Shown: one piece after another, positions 18,431-26,215 of the stretch
Layout: each line of letters starts with the position of its first letter
How positions within the stretch are numbered: position 1 is the stretch's first letter
Origin: Leptodesmis sichuanensis A121
GTDB lineage: Bacteria; Cyanobacteriota; Cyanobacteriia; Leptolyngbyales; Leptolyngbyaceae
Direction: 5' to 3'
NCBI RefSeq assembly: GCF_021379005.1
Contig: NZ_CP075171.1
Coordinates: forward strand, 4,154,001 to 4,218,000
DNA length: 64,000 nt
Position numbers and translations under genes: made by a program
Notes under the pieces: model-generated
Seen by the model: the letters and a program-made list of their open reading frames with translations, nothing else
What the model was told of the DNA's origin: nothing
The model's database searches: none

Positions 18431-18540
18431 ACTTTTGTAACCCTCACCCTAAATCCCTCTCCCGCTTTGGGAGAGGGACTTCCAATCCGGCTCCCCTTCT
18501 CCCTTTTTGGGAGAAGGGGCTGGGGGATGAGGGCAAACTT
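18431..18540. repeat. double-hairpin repeat (copy 1 of 2)
   Basis: Two adjacent hairpins (CCCTCTCCC / GGGAGAGGG and CCCCTTCTCCC / GGGAGAAGGGG) are enclosed by CCCTCACCC and GGGGGATGAGGG. The same element lies at 46342-46462. It fills most of the 338-bp gap after moaA. Confidence 0.8.
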
Positions 18541-18651
18541 GCATAACTGGGATGCGCCCCTGACATTGCAATATGTTGAGATTTTTCTGAGTTTGTTGGG
18601 TGATTTCCCCCTCGGGGCAGTCTGGATTGGCAGATATTTTGATGAACTCAT

Positions 18652-19122
18652 ATGCAAACCCTGAACCATATCCTGACTCAGAACATTATAGAAGCAGACG
18701 GGCGTTATCTGAGCACCCAGGAACTGGCGCCATTAGAATGCTATTACGAGAGTTATCAAACGCGATTGGAGGCTTACCAGCACCTGCGAGATCGCAGCGA
18801 TCGCCTCGTGATTGCAGCCTTGCAGAAATTAGCTCAGACCTACCCGGATCTGATTCGGCAACATGGGCCACGGTGCAAGTACGACATGAGCGAAGTTTTG
18901 AGATACATTGCTCTATCGGTATTGCGGGATGACGAACTGTTTTTCAAAGAACAGATGATGGTTTGGCTAGACACAATTCTGCTGGCCCACAAACGCAACA
19001 CTCACTGCGGATTAGCCTACCGTTATTTACTAGAGGCGATCGTTGCCACCCTACCTGCCCCCGTCTCTAATCTGGTGCATCCCTATCTGGAAGGGGTGAT
19101 CCAGTCCCTCCAGCATGAGTAA
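18652..19122 (+). CDS. phycobilisome-fold (PF00502-like) protein
   Basis: This 156-residue, mostly helical protein opens with LTQNIIEADGRYLSTQELAP and contains RCKYDMSEVLRYIALSVLRD, where a Cys is followed by an acidic residue and a Tyr-containing helix as in phycobiliprotein chromophore-binding helices. It is shorter than allophycocyanin and lacks the classic CxRD-x-GYYLR wording, so bilin binding is uncertain. I take it for one of the divergent phycobilisome-family proteins of cyanobacteria with unclear role. It stands alone between moaA and a divergently oriented epimerase. Confidence 0.6.
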   Translation: MQTLNHILTQNIIEADGRYLSTQELAPLECYYESYQTRLEAYQHLRDRSDRLVIAALQKLAQTYPDLIRQHGPRCKYDMSEVLRYIALSVLRDDELFFKEQMMVWLDTILLAHKRNTHCGLAYRYLLEAIVATLPAPVSNLVHPYLEGVIQSLQHE

Positions 19123-19362
19123 CAAGCAACTTGCCAGGGTAGGAATAGCTAACGGTGCTGGTCAGCGGTTTTCGGGGTCTTTCCTGCGCAGCAAGCGGCT
19201 TCGGAAAATCCGCTGCACCAGGGTTATTAGGCTGCTGGCGCTCCAACGGCTGAAGCAACTCGTCGTACTTTGCATATACACCAATCCAAAACCAGTAAAT
19301 GTAATCATCCTTTAACAAGCCGAGAACCTTGTTTAGTATCCGAGATCCTACAGCAGGGTGAA

Positions 19363-20232
19363 TTATCCAAACTTCGCCTGTAGGGTAAATTCAGTTTCTA
19401 AGCTTTGGCCGGGATCAAGGTGGAGCAGCCGATCGCCCGTATTCATGGCATTCCGTCCGGCTGTCCAGGGTTCCAGGCAGTAAAAGGCTTTTTCTTTCAG
19501 TGTCCAGAAGACCAGCAGGGAAAATTCTGGGCTGAAGGAGAGGATAAGTCGCTGCGATCGCGTCGGATCCGTGACCGTTGCCACCGGACTGGAGAGATCC
19601 ATAAAAGCGACATCAATCTCATCCTGCTCAAAATCAAATTGTCCAGAGAAGGAATGCACGGTTTTCGTGCGCTGATCCTGAAATTCAGAGGCAGGAATCT
19701 GAAATTGCAGTTGGCCTTTATGCTGCACCGCAAAGTAGGGATGAAATCCCGCTGAGAAAGGCATGGGATCGGCAGAACGGTTGGTATATGTCTGGTGCAG
19801 CGTTAAGCGATCGCCCTGCAAACGGTAGGTAAACAGCAGTTGAAAATCAAATGGATAAAGACGACGAGTTTCCTCTGTGCTCACCAATTCCAGTGTCAGA
19901 CGAGCCTGTTGTGCAGCGGACTGGTCAACAACCGTCCAGGGCAAATCGCGGGCGAACCCATGTTGCTTCAAGTGATAGATCTTTCCCTGCCAGTGGTACT
20001 GGTTGTCTGGCAAATTGCCACAGATGGGAAACAAAATTGGAACTCCACCCCGAACGGTCAGGGTCGGGTCGGCAAACCGTTCCGCATCCAGATACAGGAT
20101 ATCCTGGCCCTGCACCTGCCAGCGCGTAATCATGCCACCTCGTTCTGGCACCACTTCTAAACAGGACTGGCCCGCTTCATCAGCCAGGATATAGGTGCGG
20201 TACTGCCGATCGGCGATCGTCACTTTAAACAT
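19363..20232 (-). CDS. aldose 1-epimerase / glucose-6-phosphate 1-epimerase family protein
   Basis: The product (289 residues) has the galactose-mutarotase fold blocks: PERGGMITRWQVQGQDILYL, RGGVPILFPICGNL, HGFARDLPWTV and SAGFHPYFAVQ. The His in HGFARD and the HPYF motif are the usual catalytic positions. Mutarotases of this group interconvert anomers of hexoses or hexose phosphates. The RGGVPILFP wording is closest to the YeaD-like glucose-6-phosphate 1-epimerase branch. It lies 34 bp upstream of the CapA-like gene's end on the same strand. Confidence 0.85.
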   Translation of the reverse strand: MFKVTIADRQYRTYILADEAGQSCLEVVPERGGMITRWQVQGQDILYLDAERFADPTLTVRGGVPILFPICGNLPDNQYHWQGKIYHLKQHGFARDLPWTVVDQSAAQQARLTLELVSTEETRRLYPFDFQLLFTYRLQGDRLTLHQTYTNRSADPMPFSAGFHPYFAVQHKGQLQFQIPASEFQDQRTKTVHSFSGQFDFEQDEIDVAFMDLSSPVATVTDPTRSQRLILSFSPEFSLLVFWTLKEKAFYCLEPWTAGRNAMNTGDRLLHLDPGQSLETEFTLQAKFG

Positions 20233-20266
20233 GGGTTCGCCCTTAACTCACTGCTTCCATGCCACC

Positions 20267-22522
20267 TCACCACATCATCGGGCCTGCGAGAGCCACGTTA
20301 TCTAACCCGGAATCGTGAGCTGATCCTTGATCCGCTGCTCCCTGCTGGTGCTGAGAATCGTTCGACTGGGCGACGGCCTTAACCGACGTATCAGTGGGCT
20401 GATTTTTCATAGCTGTTGATTTTGCGGTCCCTGAATCATCCGCTGTAGTAGCTTGCTTGAAGTCGGTAGCATCTCCTGAGTTAACTGACGAAGTATCTGG
20501 ACTAGAAGACTCCTGAGGGGAGGTGGAAGGGGGCCGAACTTCTCCATATCCGGGGAGAATATCAGTTCCATGAGACTCCACTGGAGAGGGATAGTAATTG
20601 GGATCTGTGGCATCTGTAGAAGATGGCGCAGGGGCCGGAGAGACTGTATTCGTGGGAGATGCCGCAGGAGCCGGAGTAGCTGTACTTGTAGGAGCCGGAG
20701 GAGCCGGATTCGTAGACGGGAGAGCCGGAGATTGCAGCGCACTCGGACTGGGCATGGCAGGTGGGGGAGTGGGTTCCAGATCGGTGGGTAGCGGCGTAGG
20801 AGAAAGGAGGGAGGGATTGCCGGATGACGGATCAGGAATATTGGATGAAGAATCAGGAGCCAGGGGATCGATCGCCGGATTCGGACTGGTCGGGACTGGA
20901 GCCGAGGATCCTGCAGCAGGGCCTGCAGCTGGTGCAGTAGCAGCCTGTGGTGGTGCTGGCGGCAAGGTTCGAGCATCCAACACCATCGAATTCTGCATCG
21001 GTTGGGTAAAGGAGGCGGACAGTTGGGTCAGACTGTTCAAAATTTCCTTCGCCCGATCGCCTTTTGCTACCTTCGCCTGATAATCCTTCACCTCAATGGG
21101 CAGAAACTCAACCTTCATCTGCTTATCTTTGAGAGAGACTTTCAGCGCTGCCGTATCGTAGTCCGTGCGGGAATTGCCGCCAAAGATGAAGTTACCTAAA
21201 GAGTAGGCGATCGGCCGACCGCGATAGATTTCAGCCCCCTGCAAAACGTGGGGATGGTGCCCAACTACTACATCTGCGCCCTGATCGATCGTGAAACGAC
21301 CCAGCTTCACCTGCCAATCTGCCGGGGCTGTAGCCAATTCCTGCCCCCAATGGTAATTCACAATCACCCAATCCACCTGATTGCGGATGGCCTGAATATC
21401 TTCCGCGATGCGAGTTTCCTGAATTGAATTCACCCCCGGCTTATTCGCTGCCGCCCCATACTCCTCGCCCCAGTAAGAGAGATAGGCCACTCGCTGACCT
21501 TTCACATCAATAATTTTAGGACGACGGGCTTCTGTAATATCCTTCCCCGCTCCGACATAGTGAATCCCCGCCTTGTCCAACGTCTGCAGAGTTTCCTTCA
21601 ATCCATCCGCCTGGTAATCCATGGTGTGATTGTTGGCAAGGTTGACAACGTCGATGCCCCCCGCTTCCAGCACTTTAACATCCTCTGGATCGGCTTTAAA
21701 GTTGAATTGCTTATCCGGCATGGGAGACGTGGTACGGGTGAATGGGTTTTCCAGATTCACCATCGACAAATCTGCCTGCCGATATTCATCCAGGTTAGCA
21801 AACGGTTTCTTGTAGTTCTTGCCTATCACCTCCTTAAAATGATCGGCTAGCGTCACATCCCCAGCAAACATCAAAGTCACAGTTGGATCTTTGGCGTTGG
21901 ACACCTGATTGTGCTTCACCACAGGAATGGTTTCCAGAGCCGTTCTGACCGTATCGGGGCGGGTTGGTAGCTGAATCTGATTGGTTTGGGTCAAAGCGGC
22001 CGCTTCGGTTTGCTCTTTAGGCGCTCTGGAATAGCCCAGCACTCCCCCAACAATAATGGCAGCTACGGCAGGGCCACCCACCAGAATGGCGCGTGCCCGT
22101 CTCAGACGATTTTTCCGTCGGGTGGTTTGATGAATTCGATATTTGAGATGATGCGCGTGTTGTCGTTGACGGAGGGCTGGAGTGATGATCCGAATGGATT
22201 GCTTCCAGAGGGTTTTGGTGGGTTGGTCAAAAAAACGCGCCCTGAGGCTCAGTCCTTCGATCAAAGGGGAATTGAGTTGCCAGATTTGGTGACAGATAAA
22301 GCGAATCAGCGCCTCATGCCAGTTGCCCTCTGGCTGTTGCTGCTCTGAGAATTGAAACTCCAGGAGCAGCCGGAGTTGTCCCCGCTTTTTCGGGCGACCA
22401 ACATAGGCAAATATCCCATAGGGCATTAATGACTGGTTAAGCCAGTCGGCGATCGCTCGTGGGTGACCTCGCCGTGCCAATTGCACATAAGACTTATTGT
22501 GCAGACTGTAGGACTGAACCAT
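20267..22522 (-). CDS. CapA family (poly-gamma-glutamate-type) phosphatase-fold protein, membrane anchored
   Basis: The product (751 residues) has four parts. Residues 1-~130 are a cytosolic region of unknown type (RAIADWLNQSLMPYGIFAYV). One transmembrane helix spans ~146-165 (AILVGGPAVAAIIVGGVLGY). A CapA domain at ~213-505 has LMFAGDVTLADH, VNLANNHTMDY, YHWGQEL and VVGHHPHVLQG. A long tail rich in Pro, Ala, Ser and Thr fills ~520-700. CapA proteins are metallophosphatase-like factors linked to poly-gamma-glutamate or capsule export. The promoter region is shared with the divergent gene at 22824 and contains the CRP-like array. Confidence 0.85.
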   Translation of the reverse strand: MVQSYSLHNKSYVQLARRGHPRAIADWLNQSLMPYGIFAYVGRPKKRGQLRLLLEFQFSEQQQPEGNWHEALIRFICHQIWQLNSPLIEGLSLRARFFDQPTKTLWKQSIRIITPALRQRQHAHHLKYRIHQTTRRKNRLRRARAILVGGPAVAAIIVGGVLGYSRAPKEQTEAAALTQTNQIQLPTRPDTVRTALETIPVVKHNQVSNAKDPTVTLMFAGDVTLADHFKEVIGKNYKKPFANLDEYRQADLSMVNLENPFTRTTSPMPDKQFNFKADPEDVKVLEAGGIDVVNLANNHTMDYQADGLKETLQTLDKAGIHYVGAGKDITEARRPKIIDVKGQRVAYLSYWGEEYGAAANKPGVNSIQETRIAEDIQAIRNQVDWVIVNYHWGQELATAPADWQVKLGRFTIDQGADVVVGHHPHVLQGAEIYRGRPIAYSLGNFIFGGNSRTDYDTAALKVSLKDKQMKVEFLPIEVKDYQAKVAKGDRAKEILNSLTQLSASFTQPMQNSMVLDARTLPPAPPQAATAPAAGPAAGSSAPVPTSPNPAIDPLAPDSSSNIPDPSSGNPSLLSPTPLPTDLEPTPPPAMPSPSALQSPALPSTNPAPPAPTSTATPAPAASPTNTVSPAPAPSSTDATDPNYYPSPVESHGTDILPGYGEVRPPSTSPQESSSPDTSSVNSGDATDFKQATTADDSGTAKSTAMKNQPTDTSVKAVAQSNDSQHQQGAADQGSAHDSGLDNVALAGPMMW

Positions 22523-22678
22523 ACCTGCTAATCCTCACAAAACCCGTATCACCGAAAAATGACCCTCTATTAATACTCCATCTTTTTAAATTTCAAACAA
22601 AAATCTCATGATTCCTTTGACAGGGGACAAACGACCATTTTGCCTTAGCCGTTTATTGTGTCAGCTACCCTATTGTCC

Positions 22679-22760
22679 TGTGATCCATATCACAAAAAAC
22701 TGTCAACTACATCACAATATTTCCTGATCCAGGTCAGTCAAACTTCTGATCTATATCAGT
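22679..22760. promoter_or_regulatory. array of four CRP-type operator dyads at exact 22-bp spacing
   Basis: Four 16-bp dyads sit in register: TGTGATCCATATCACA (22679-22694), TGTCAACTACATCACA (22701-22716), CCTGATCCAGGTCAGT (22723-22738) and TCTGATCTATATCAGT (22745-22760). Their centres are exactly 22 bp apart, about two helical turns, so a bound regulator would occupy one DNA face. The first is a perfect TGTGA-N6-TCACA site as known for SyCRP1/CRP. The array lies between capA-like (minus) and the short gene at 22824 (plus), ending 63 bp before the latter's ATG. Confidence 0.7.
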
Positions 22761-22823
22761 TGCACGGGTGAGGACATGATTCATAGTGTGAGTAATCCAC
22801 TGCAATAGGGCCACTCTCCAGCC

Positions 22824-23042
22824 ATGATCACTGCCCTTGTCCAATCTGCGTTTCAAACAGGCCATCTGAGTGTCGAATCGGAAGCTTTAATTCGGCAGGT
22901 TCTGGCGCTGAATAGCTGTCAGCCCGCCGACCTGGAAGCGTTGGCTAAATTATATGAAGCGCTGCGAACAGGTCGCATTCAGCGTGAGGCCCATCAGAGT
23001 ATTCAACTTCCGGCTCTGGAACAATGTTCGGGAAGGTTCTGA
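22824..23042 (+). CDS. short unknown protein, member of a two-gene family in this window
   Basis: The predicted product has 72 residues: MITALVQSAFQTGHLSVESE, then DLEALAKLYEALRTGRIQRE. It is helical and soluble with no known motif that I recognise. It is clearly related to the protein at 25952: both share the pattern LVxxA...L-x-E-x-I...L then (D/F)EAL-x-x-L...GRIQ. The gene lies directly behind the four-dyad CRP-like array and 61 bp ahead of tldD, so its expression may respond to cAMP or another CRP/FNR signal and may carry tldD along. Confidence 0.7.
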   Translation: MITALVQSAFQTGHLSVESEALIRQVLALNSCQPADLEALAKLYEALRTGRIQREAHQSIQLPALEQCSGRF

Positions 23043-23103
23043 ATTGTCAACCAGGCTCTATTGATTGCAGAATAGAGGCAGTTTCTGACTTGGCATACCT
23101 GTG

Positions 23104-24504
23104 ATGGTGACACTCCCTGGCAACGCAAAAGATCGTTTAACTGATTTAATTGCCCGTTATCGATCGCGGGTAGATTACCTGGCAGTCCGGTTAGAAGCGG
23201 CAGAGGGCACGGATATTCTACTGAGAGGAAATAAGATTGAGACCCTCAGTGAGGGAGTGTCGATCGGGGGTCATGTGCGGGCCTGTTATCAGGGAGGCTG
23301 GGGATTTGCCAGCTTTAATCAACTGGCCACCCTGGAAGAGCGGATTGAGGAGGCGATCGCGGCAGCTCGTTTGGTTGGAGATGAAGAAACCTTGCTGTCT
23401 CCCGTGGATCCGGTGCAGGATACCTGCCTGTTGCCATTGACTGGAACCGATCCTCGTAAGATTCCGCTGGCCCAGAAGAAAGCCTTATGCCAGCACTATG
23501 GCGAAATTCTGCGCAGTGTGAGTCCCCAAATTGCCACGATTTCAGTTCGGTATGGGGATAGTGCTCAACAGGTCATCCTGGCTACTTCCGACGGTACGCT
23601 GTTGGAGCAATCCTGGGTAGATATGGAAATGCGGTTTGCAGCGACGGCCCGGAATGGAGAAACCGTACAAACGGGGAGGGAAACAAACGGTTCCCGCAAA
23701 GCCTATGAGGATCTGGTTGGACTGGATGAACAAGTTCGGAGTGCGGCCCAGAGAGCGGTAGATTCCCTGGCCCTGCCACCTGTGAAAGGCAATACCTATA
23801 CCGTTGTGATTGACCCGATTCTGAGTGGGTTATTTGTGCATGAAGCGTTTGGGCATCTTTCGGAAGCAGATATGACCTACGAAAATCCCGATCTGCTGGA
23901 AACGATGAGTCTCGGTCGCCGCTTTGGGCCTGCGGAACTGCAAATTTTTGATGGGGCTGCACCTGCCGGACACCGGGGTAGCTATTTCTATGATGATGAG
24001 GGCACTCCAGCGACCACGACACAGTTGATTAAAGATGGAGTGTTAGTGGGACGGCTGCATTCTCGCGAAACGGCGGGCAAGCTGGGAGAGGCTCCTACCG
24101 GGAATGCGCGGTGTCTGAACTATCACTTTCCGCCGATCGTCCGCATGACCAATACCTGGATTGAGCGGGGCAAAACACCTGTTAAAGACCTGTTTAGTGA
24201 TATCCGGGAAGGGGTTTATGCCCGGAATTGGTTGGGGGGCATGACGAATGGAGAAATGTTTACCTTCGCAGCAGGTGAAGCCTGGATGATTCGCAATGGT
24301 GAGATTGCGGAACCCGTGCGGGATGTCACGCTGTCAGGAAATGCTTTCAAAACGTTGGCCGATATTGAAGCGATCGGGGACGATTTCTTCTGGGATGAAT
24401 CGGGCGGCTGTGGCAAAGGGGGCCAGAGTGGTCTGCCTGTAGGGTGTGGTGGCCCTAGCTTACGGTTGCGGAATGTCGTCGTCGGTGGAGAAGCGATCGA
24501 TTAA
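23104..24504 (+). CDS. tldD: TldD/PmbA family metalloprotease (TldD type)
   Basis: TldD-type proteins form heterodimeric zinc peptidases with PmbA (TldE) that cleave unfolded peptides and mature microcins. The zinc motif HEAFGHLSEAD fits the TldD HExxxH pattern, and the C-terminal GGCGKGGQSGLPVGCGGPSL is a family hallmark. At 466 residues it is full length. A GTG directly precedes the ATG (23101), so the start is uncertain by one codon. The partner pmbA is not in the window. Confidence 0.92.
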   Translation: MVTLPGNAKDRLTDLIARYRSRVDYLAVRLEAAEGTDILLRGNKIETLSEGVSIGGHVRACYQGGWGFASFNQLATLEERIEEAIAAARLVGDEETLLSPVDPVQDTCLLPLTGTDPRKIPLAQKKALCQHYGEILRSVSPQIATISVRYGDSAQQVILATSDGTLLEQSWVDMEMRFAATARNGETVQTGRETNGSRKAYEDLVGLDEQVRSAAQRAVDSLALPPVKGNTYTVVIDPILSGLFVHEAFGHLSEADMTYENPDLLETMSLGRRFGPAELQIFDGAAPAGHRGSYFYDDEGTPATTTQLIKDGVLVGRLHSRETAGKLGEAPTGNARCLNYHFPPIVRMTNTWIERGKTPVKDLFSDIREGVYARNWLGGMTNGEMFTFAAGEAWMIRNGEIAEPVRDVTLSGNAFKTLADIEAIGDDFFWDESGGCGKGGQSGLPVGCGGPSLRLRNVVVGGEAID

Positions 24505-24510
24505 GCCAGA

Positions 24511-25170
24511 TTAGCCGTTTGCAGACTGGGCTGCGGGATTGTGGGTGAGATGCTCTTCAATCTGGCGAAATAGTTCTTCAGGGGTAGAGGAATTGTCCAG
24601 GACTACATCGGCGTAGGCGATTTTCTTTTCAATAGGCATTTGACTGTCGATGCGAATTTGAGCTTCCTCCAGACTGAGCCGATCGCGCTCCATTAATCGT
24701 CGGATTTGTAGCTCTTTGGGACAGTTCACCACCCAAATTTCCGTCACCAGATCAGTCATCCGGGCCTCGAACAATAGAGGAATCACCATCACCACAATCG
24801 GACACCGGGCAGCATCATTCAACGGTGGAGTGTGGATCGCTTCTACCAGGCGATCGCGCACGTAGGGATGAATGCACTGTTCTACCCAGAGCCGCTCGGC
24901 TGAACTATTAAAGATAATTTCTCCCAGACGCTGCCGATTGAGCGTACCATTGGGCAAAAGAATTCCTGACCCGTAGCGATCGGTAATCGCTTCCAGAACC
25001 GCAGTTCCTGGCATAACAGCATCCCTGGCATACAAATCTGTATCTAGAACGGGCAGGTGATGGGTCTTCGCGAGGTAATCAGAAATCAACGTTTTGCCCA
25101 TTGCAATTCCTCCCGTTAAACCAATAATACGTTGGGAGGATTGAACTGAGTTCGGCAAAGTGCTCATCAT
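24511..25170 (-). CDS. coaE: dephospho-CoA kinase
   Basis: CoaE phosphorylates dephospho-CoA in the last step of coenzyme A synthesis. The P-loop GLTGGIAMGKTLISDYL, the LDTDLYARDAV block, and VVMVIPLLFEARM followed by WVVNCPKELQIRRLMERD are all family features. I use the ATG pair at 25170 (MMSTLPNS); the frame is open a further six codons. The 5' region holds a gap of about 780 bp filled with repeats. It is convergent with tldD, six bp away. Confidence 0.94.
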   Translation of the reverse strand: MMSTLPNSVQSSQRIIGLTGGIAMGKTLISDYLAKTHHLPVLDTDLYARDAVMPGTAVLEAITDRYGSGILLPNGTLNRQRLGEIIFNSSAERLWVEQCIHPYVRDRLVEAIHTPPLNDAARCPIVVMVIPLLFEARMTDLVTEIWVVNCPKELQIRRLMERDRLSLEEAQIRIDSQMPIEKKIAYADVVLDNSSTPEELFRQIEEHLTHNPAAQSANG

Positions 25171-25449
25171 AGTCCCAGACATCAACAAAGGACTGAACCA
25201 CCAAGGGCAGGCCAGTCATTTAAGCATCAGGGTAACATCCTAGCTGCAACGAACACAGAATTTGTCATCACCATCCCAGTCCAGCAAAAGGGGGAATACT
25301 CCTAGGCGGGAGTTTCAACCGCTGATTGCTTCAGCACTCGGCATCCCATGAAGTACAGTTGAGCTAACCCTACATTGGCCACCGGAGATCCGCCCCCCGA
25401 TCGGCCTATTGCACCTTGCAGTGATCATGCTATTATCCAAGTCCTGAGT

Positions 25450-25522
25450 TAAACCAAGTCCAGCTAGGGAACTGGAGTTTTCCTATAAGAGAAACTACAG
25501 TTCTGGACTTGGACAAGGTTTA
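25450..25522 (-). repeat. 73-bp palindromic repeat, copy C
   Basis: This copy is inverted relative to copy A, with TAAACC/GGTTTA ends and outer arms CCAAGTCCAG/CTGGACTTGG. The inner stem differs in sequence from copy A but still pairs in 10 of 11 positions (AACTGTAGTTT with AAACTCCAGTT). Confidence 0.85.
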
Positions 25523-25560
25523 ATTTTCAGTTCAACAGCAAAATACTGGAATCCTACTGA

Positions 25561-25752
25561 TTGACTGACAAAAGTTCTGAAAGGCTCATGTCTCTGTTGT
25601 CAACCCGCCCTAAAATAAATTTTGGGCTAACAGCGCAAGTCCATTCAAATGGACTAAAACGCTTGTCCAGTCATCTTGAGATGACTTTGGCGATGAGCCA
25701 GGAAATTGATTTCCTGGTGATGCAGCGGGTGTTCAGGAGATTTGTCAGTCAA
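25561..25752. mobile_element. 192-bp MITE-like element with perfect 12-bp terminal inverted repeats
   Basis: The ends are TTGACTGACAAA (25561-25572) and TTTGTCAGTCAA (25741-25752), exact reverse complements. Inside are three perfect short hairpins: AGTCCATT/AATGGACT at 25638-25655, AGTCATCT/AGATGACT at 25669-25686 and CCAGGAAAT/ATTTCCTGG at 25698-25717. The order hairpin-spacer-hairpin resembles a repeat type common between cyanobacterial genes. It has no credible coding capacity. A partial TTGACTGACAAA end also occurs at ~46591. Confidence 0.75.
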
Positions 25753-25756
25753 CCAG

Positions 25757-25845
25757 GGAATCCTATCTGGCTTGTGAGGGAACTTCCGCAGGAAAAGCTT
25801 CTCACAAACACTTCTTCTCTCACGACTGATTTAGGACAGCTATAA
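25757..25845 (-). repeat. 92-bp palindrome-ended repeat (copy 2 of 2, inverted)
   Basis: On the minus strand it reads TATAGCTGTCCTAAATCAGT and ends CCAGATAGGATT, matching the element at 16182-16273. It abuts the MITE-like element, with only 4 bp between. Confidence 0.75.
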
Positions 25846-25859
25846 GTTGGATTACTGAT

Positions 25860-25875
25860 CGTGATCCAAATCACG
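25860..25875. promoter_or_regulatory. CRP-type operator dyad before the second short paralogue
   Basis: CGTGATCCAAATCACG is a perfect 5-bp-arm dyad with 6-bp spacer, differing at only a few positions from the first site at 22679. A right half-site TCACA follows at 25893-25897, exactly 22 bp further on. A TATATA hexamer at 25923 could be the -10 box for the gene at 25952. Confidence 0.6.
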
Positions 25876-25951
25876 CTCAAACTCAATCTCGATCACATTT
25901 GGACTACTATGGTCAACCGACAATATATAAGTGGAGTTCCACAGTTTTTTT

Positions 25952-26140
25952 ATGAAAAGTATCATCCGACGATTAGTCGAAGAAGCCCTTTACATTAAGA
26001 AACTTACCCCGTCGATTGAGAACGAGATTAACTATGAACTCACTCGGCTGGGCCACATTTCTGACTCCGATTTTGAAGCGCTGGAACTGTTAATGTCAGA
26101 AATGGATGCGGGGCGAATTCAGCTAGTGCCCAGCCCCTGA
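25952..26140 (+). CDS. short unknown protein, paralogue of the one at 22824
   Basis: The 62-residue product reads MKSIIRRLVEEALYIKKLTP then DFEALELLMSEMDAGRIQLV. It aligns over its whole length with the protein at 22824 (LV-x-x-A, x-I-x-x-x-L, FEAL/LEAL, GRIQ). I begin at ATG 25952; an upstream in-frame start at 25931 would add seven residues. The gene lies 76 bp after a CRP-type dyad. Function is unknown; size and helical content suit a small adaptor or regulator. Confidence 0.65.
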   Translation: MKSIIRRLVEEALYIKKLTPSIENEINYELTRLGHISDSDFEALELLMSEMDAGRIQLVPSP

Positions 26141-26215
26141 TTACCTGACAAGATACAACCCAGATTATCATCACTCTTTATATCGTAAGATCCAGCCAAC
26201 GAAGTGAGAAGACTT

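Noticed and set aside
19067-19318. 83-codon minus-strand frame after the phycobilisome-fold gene
   Set aside because: The first half looks protein-like (YIYWFWIGVYAKYDELLQPL) but it overlaps the upstream gene's 3' end, lacks a clear ribosome site and has no known relative; too weak to call.
20598-21080. 160-codon plus-strand frame rich in Gly and Ala
   Set aside because: It is the antisense of the Pro/Ala-rich tail of the CapA-like protein.
25561-25845. 94-codon plus-strand frame
   Set aside because: It exactly begins at the terminal repeat of the MITE-like element and runs through hairpins and another repeat; codons are dictated by palindromes.
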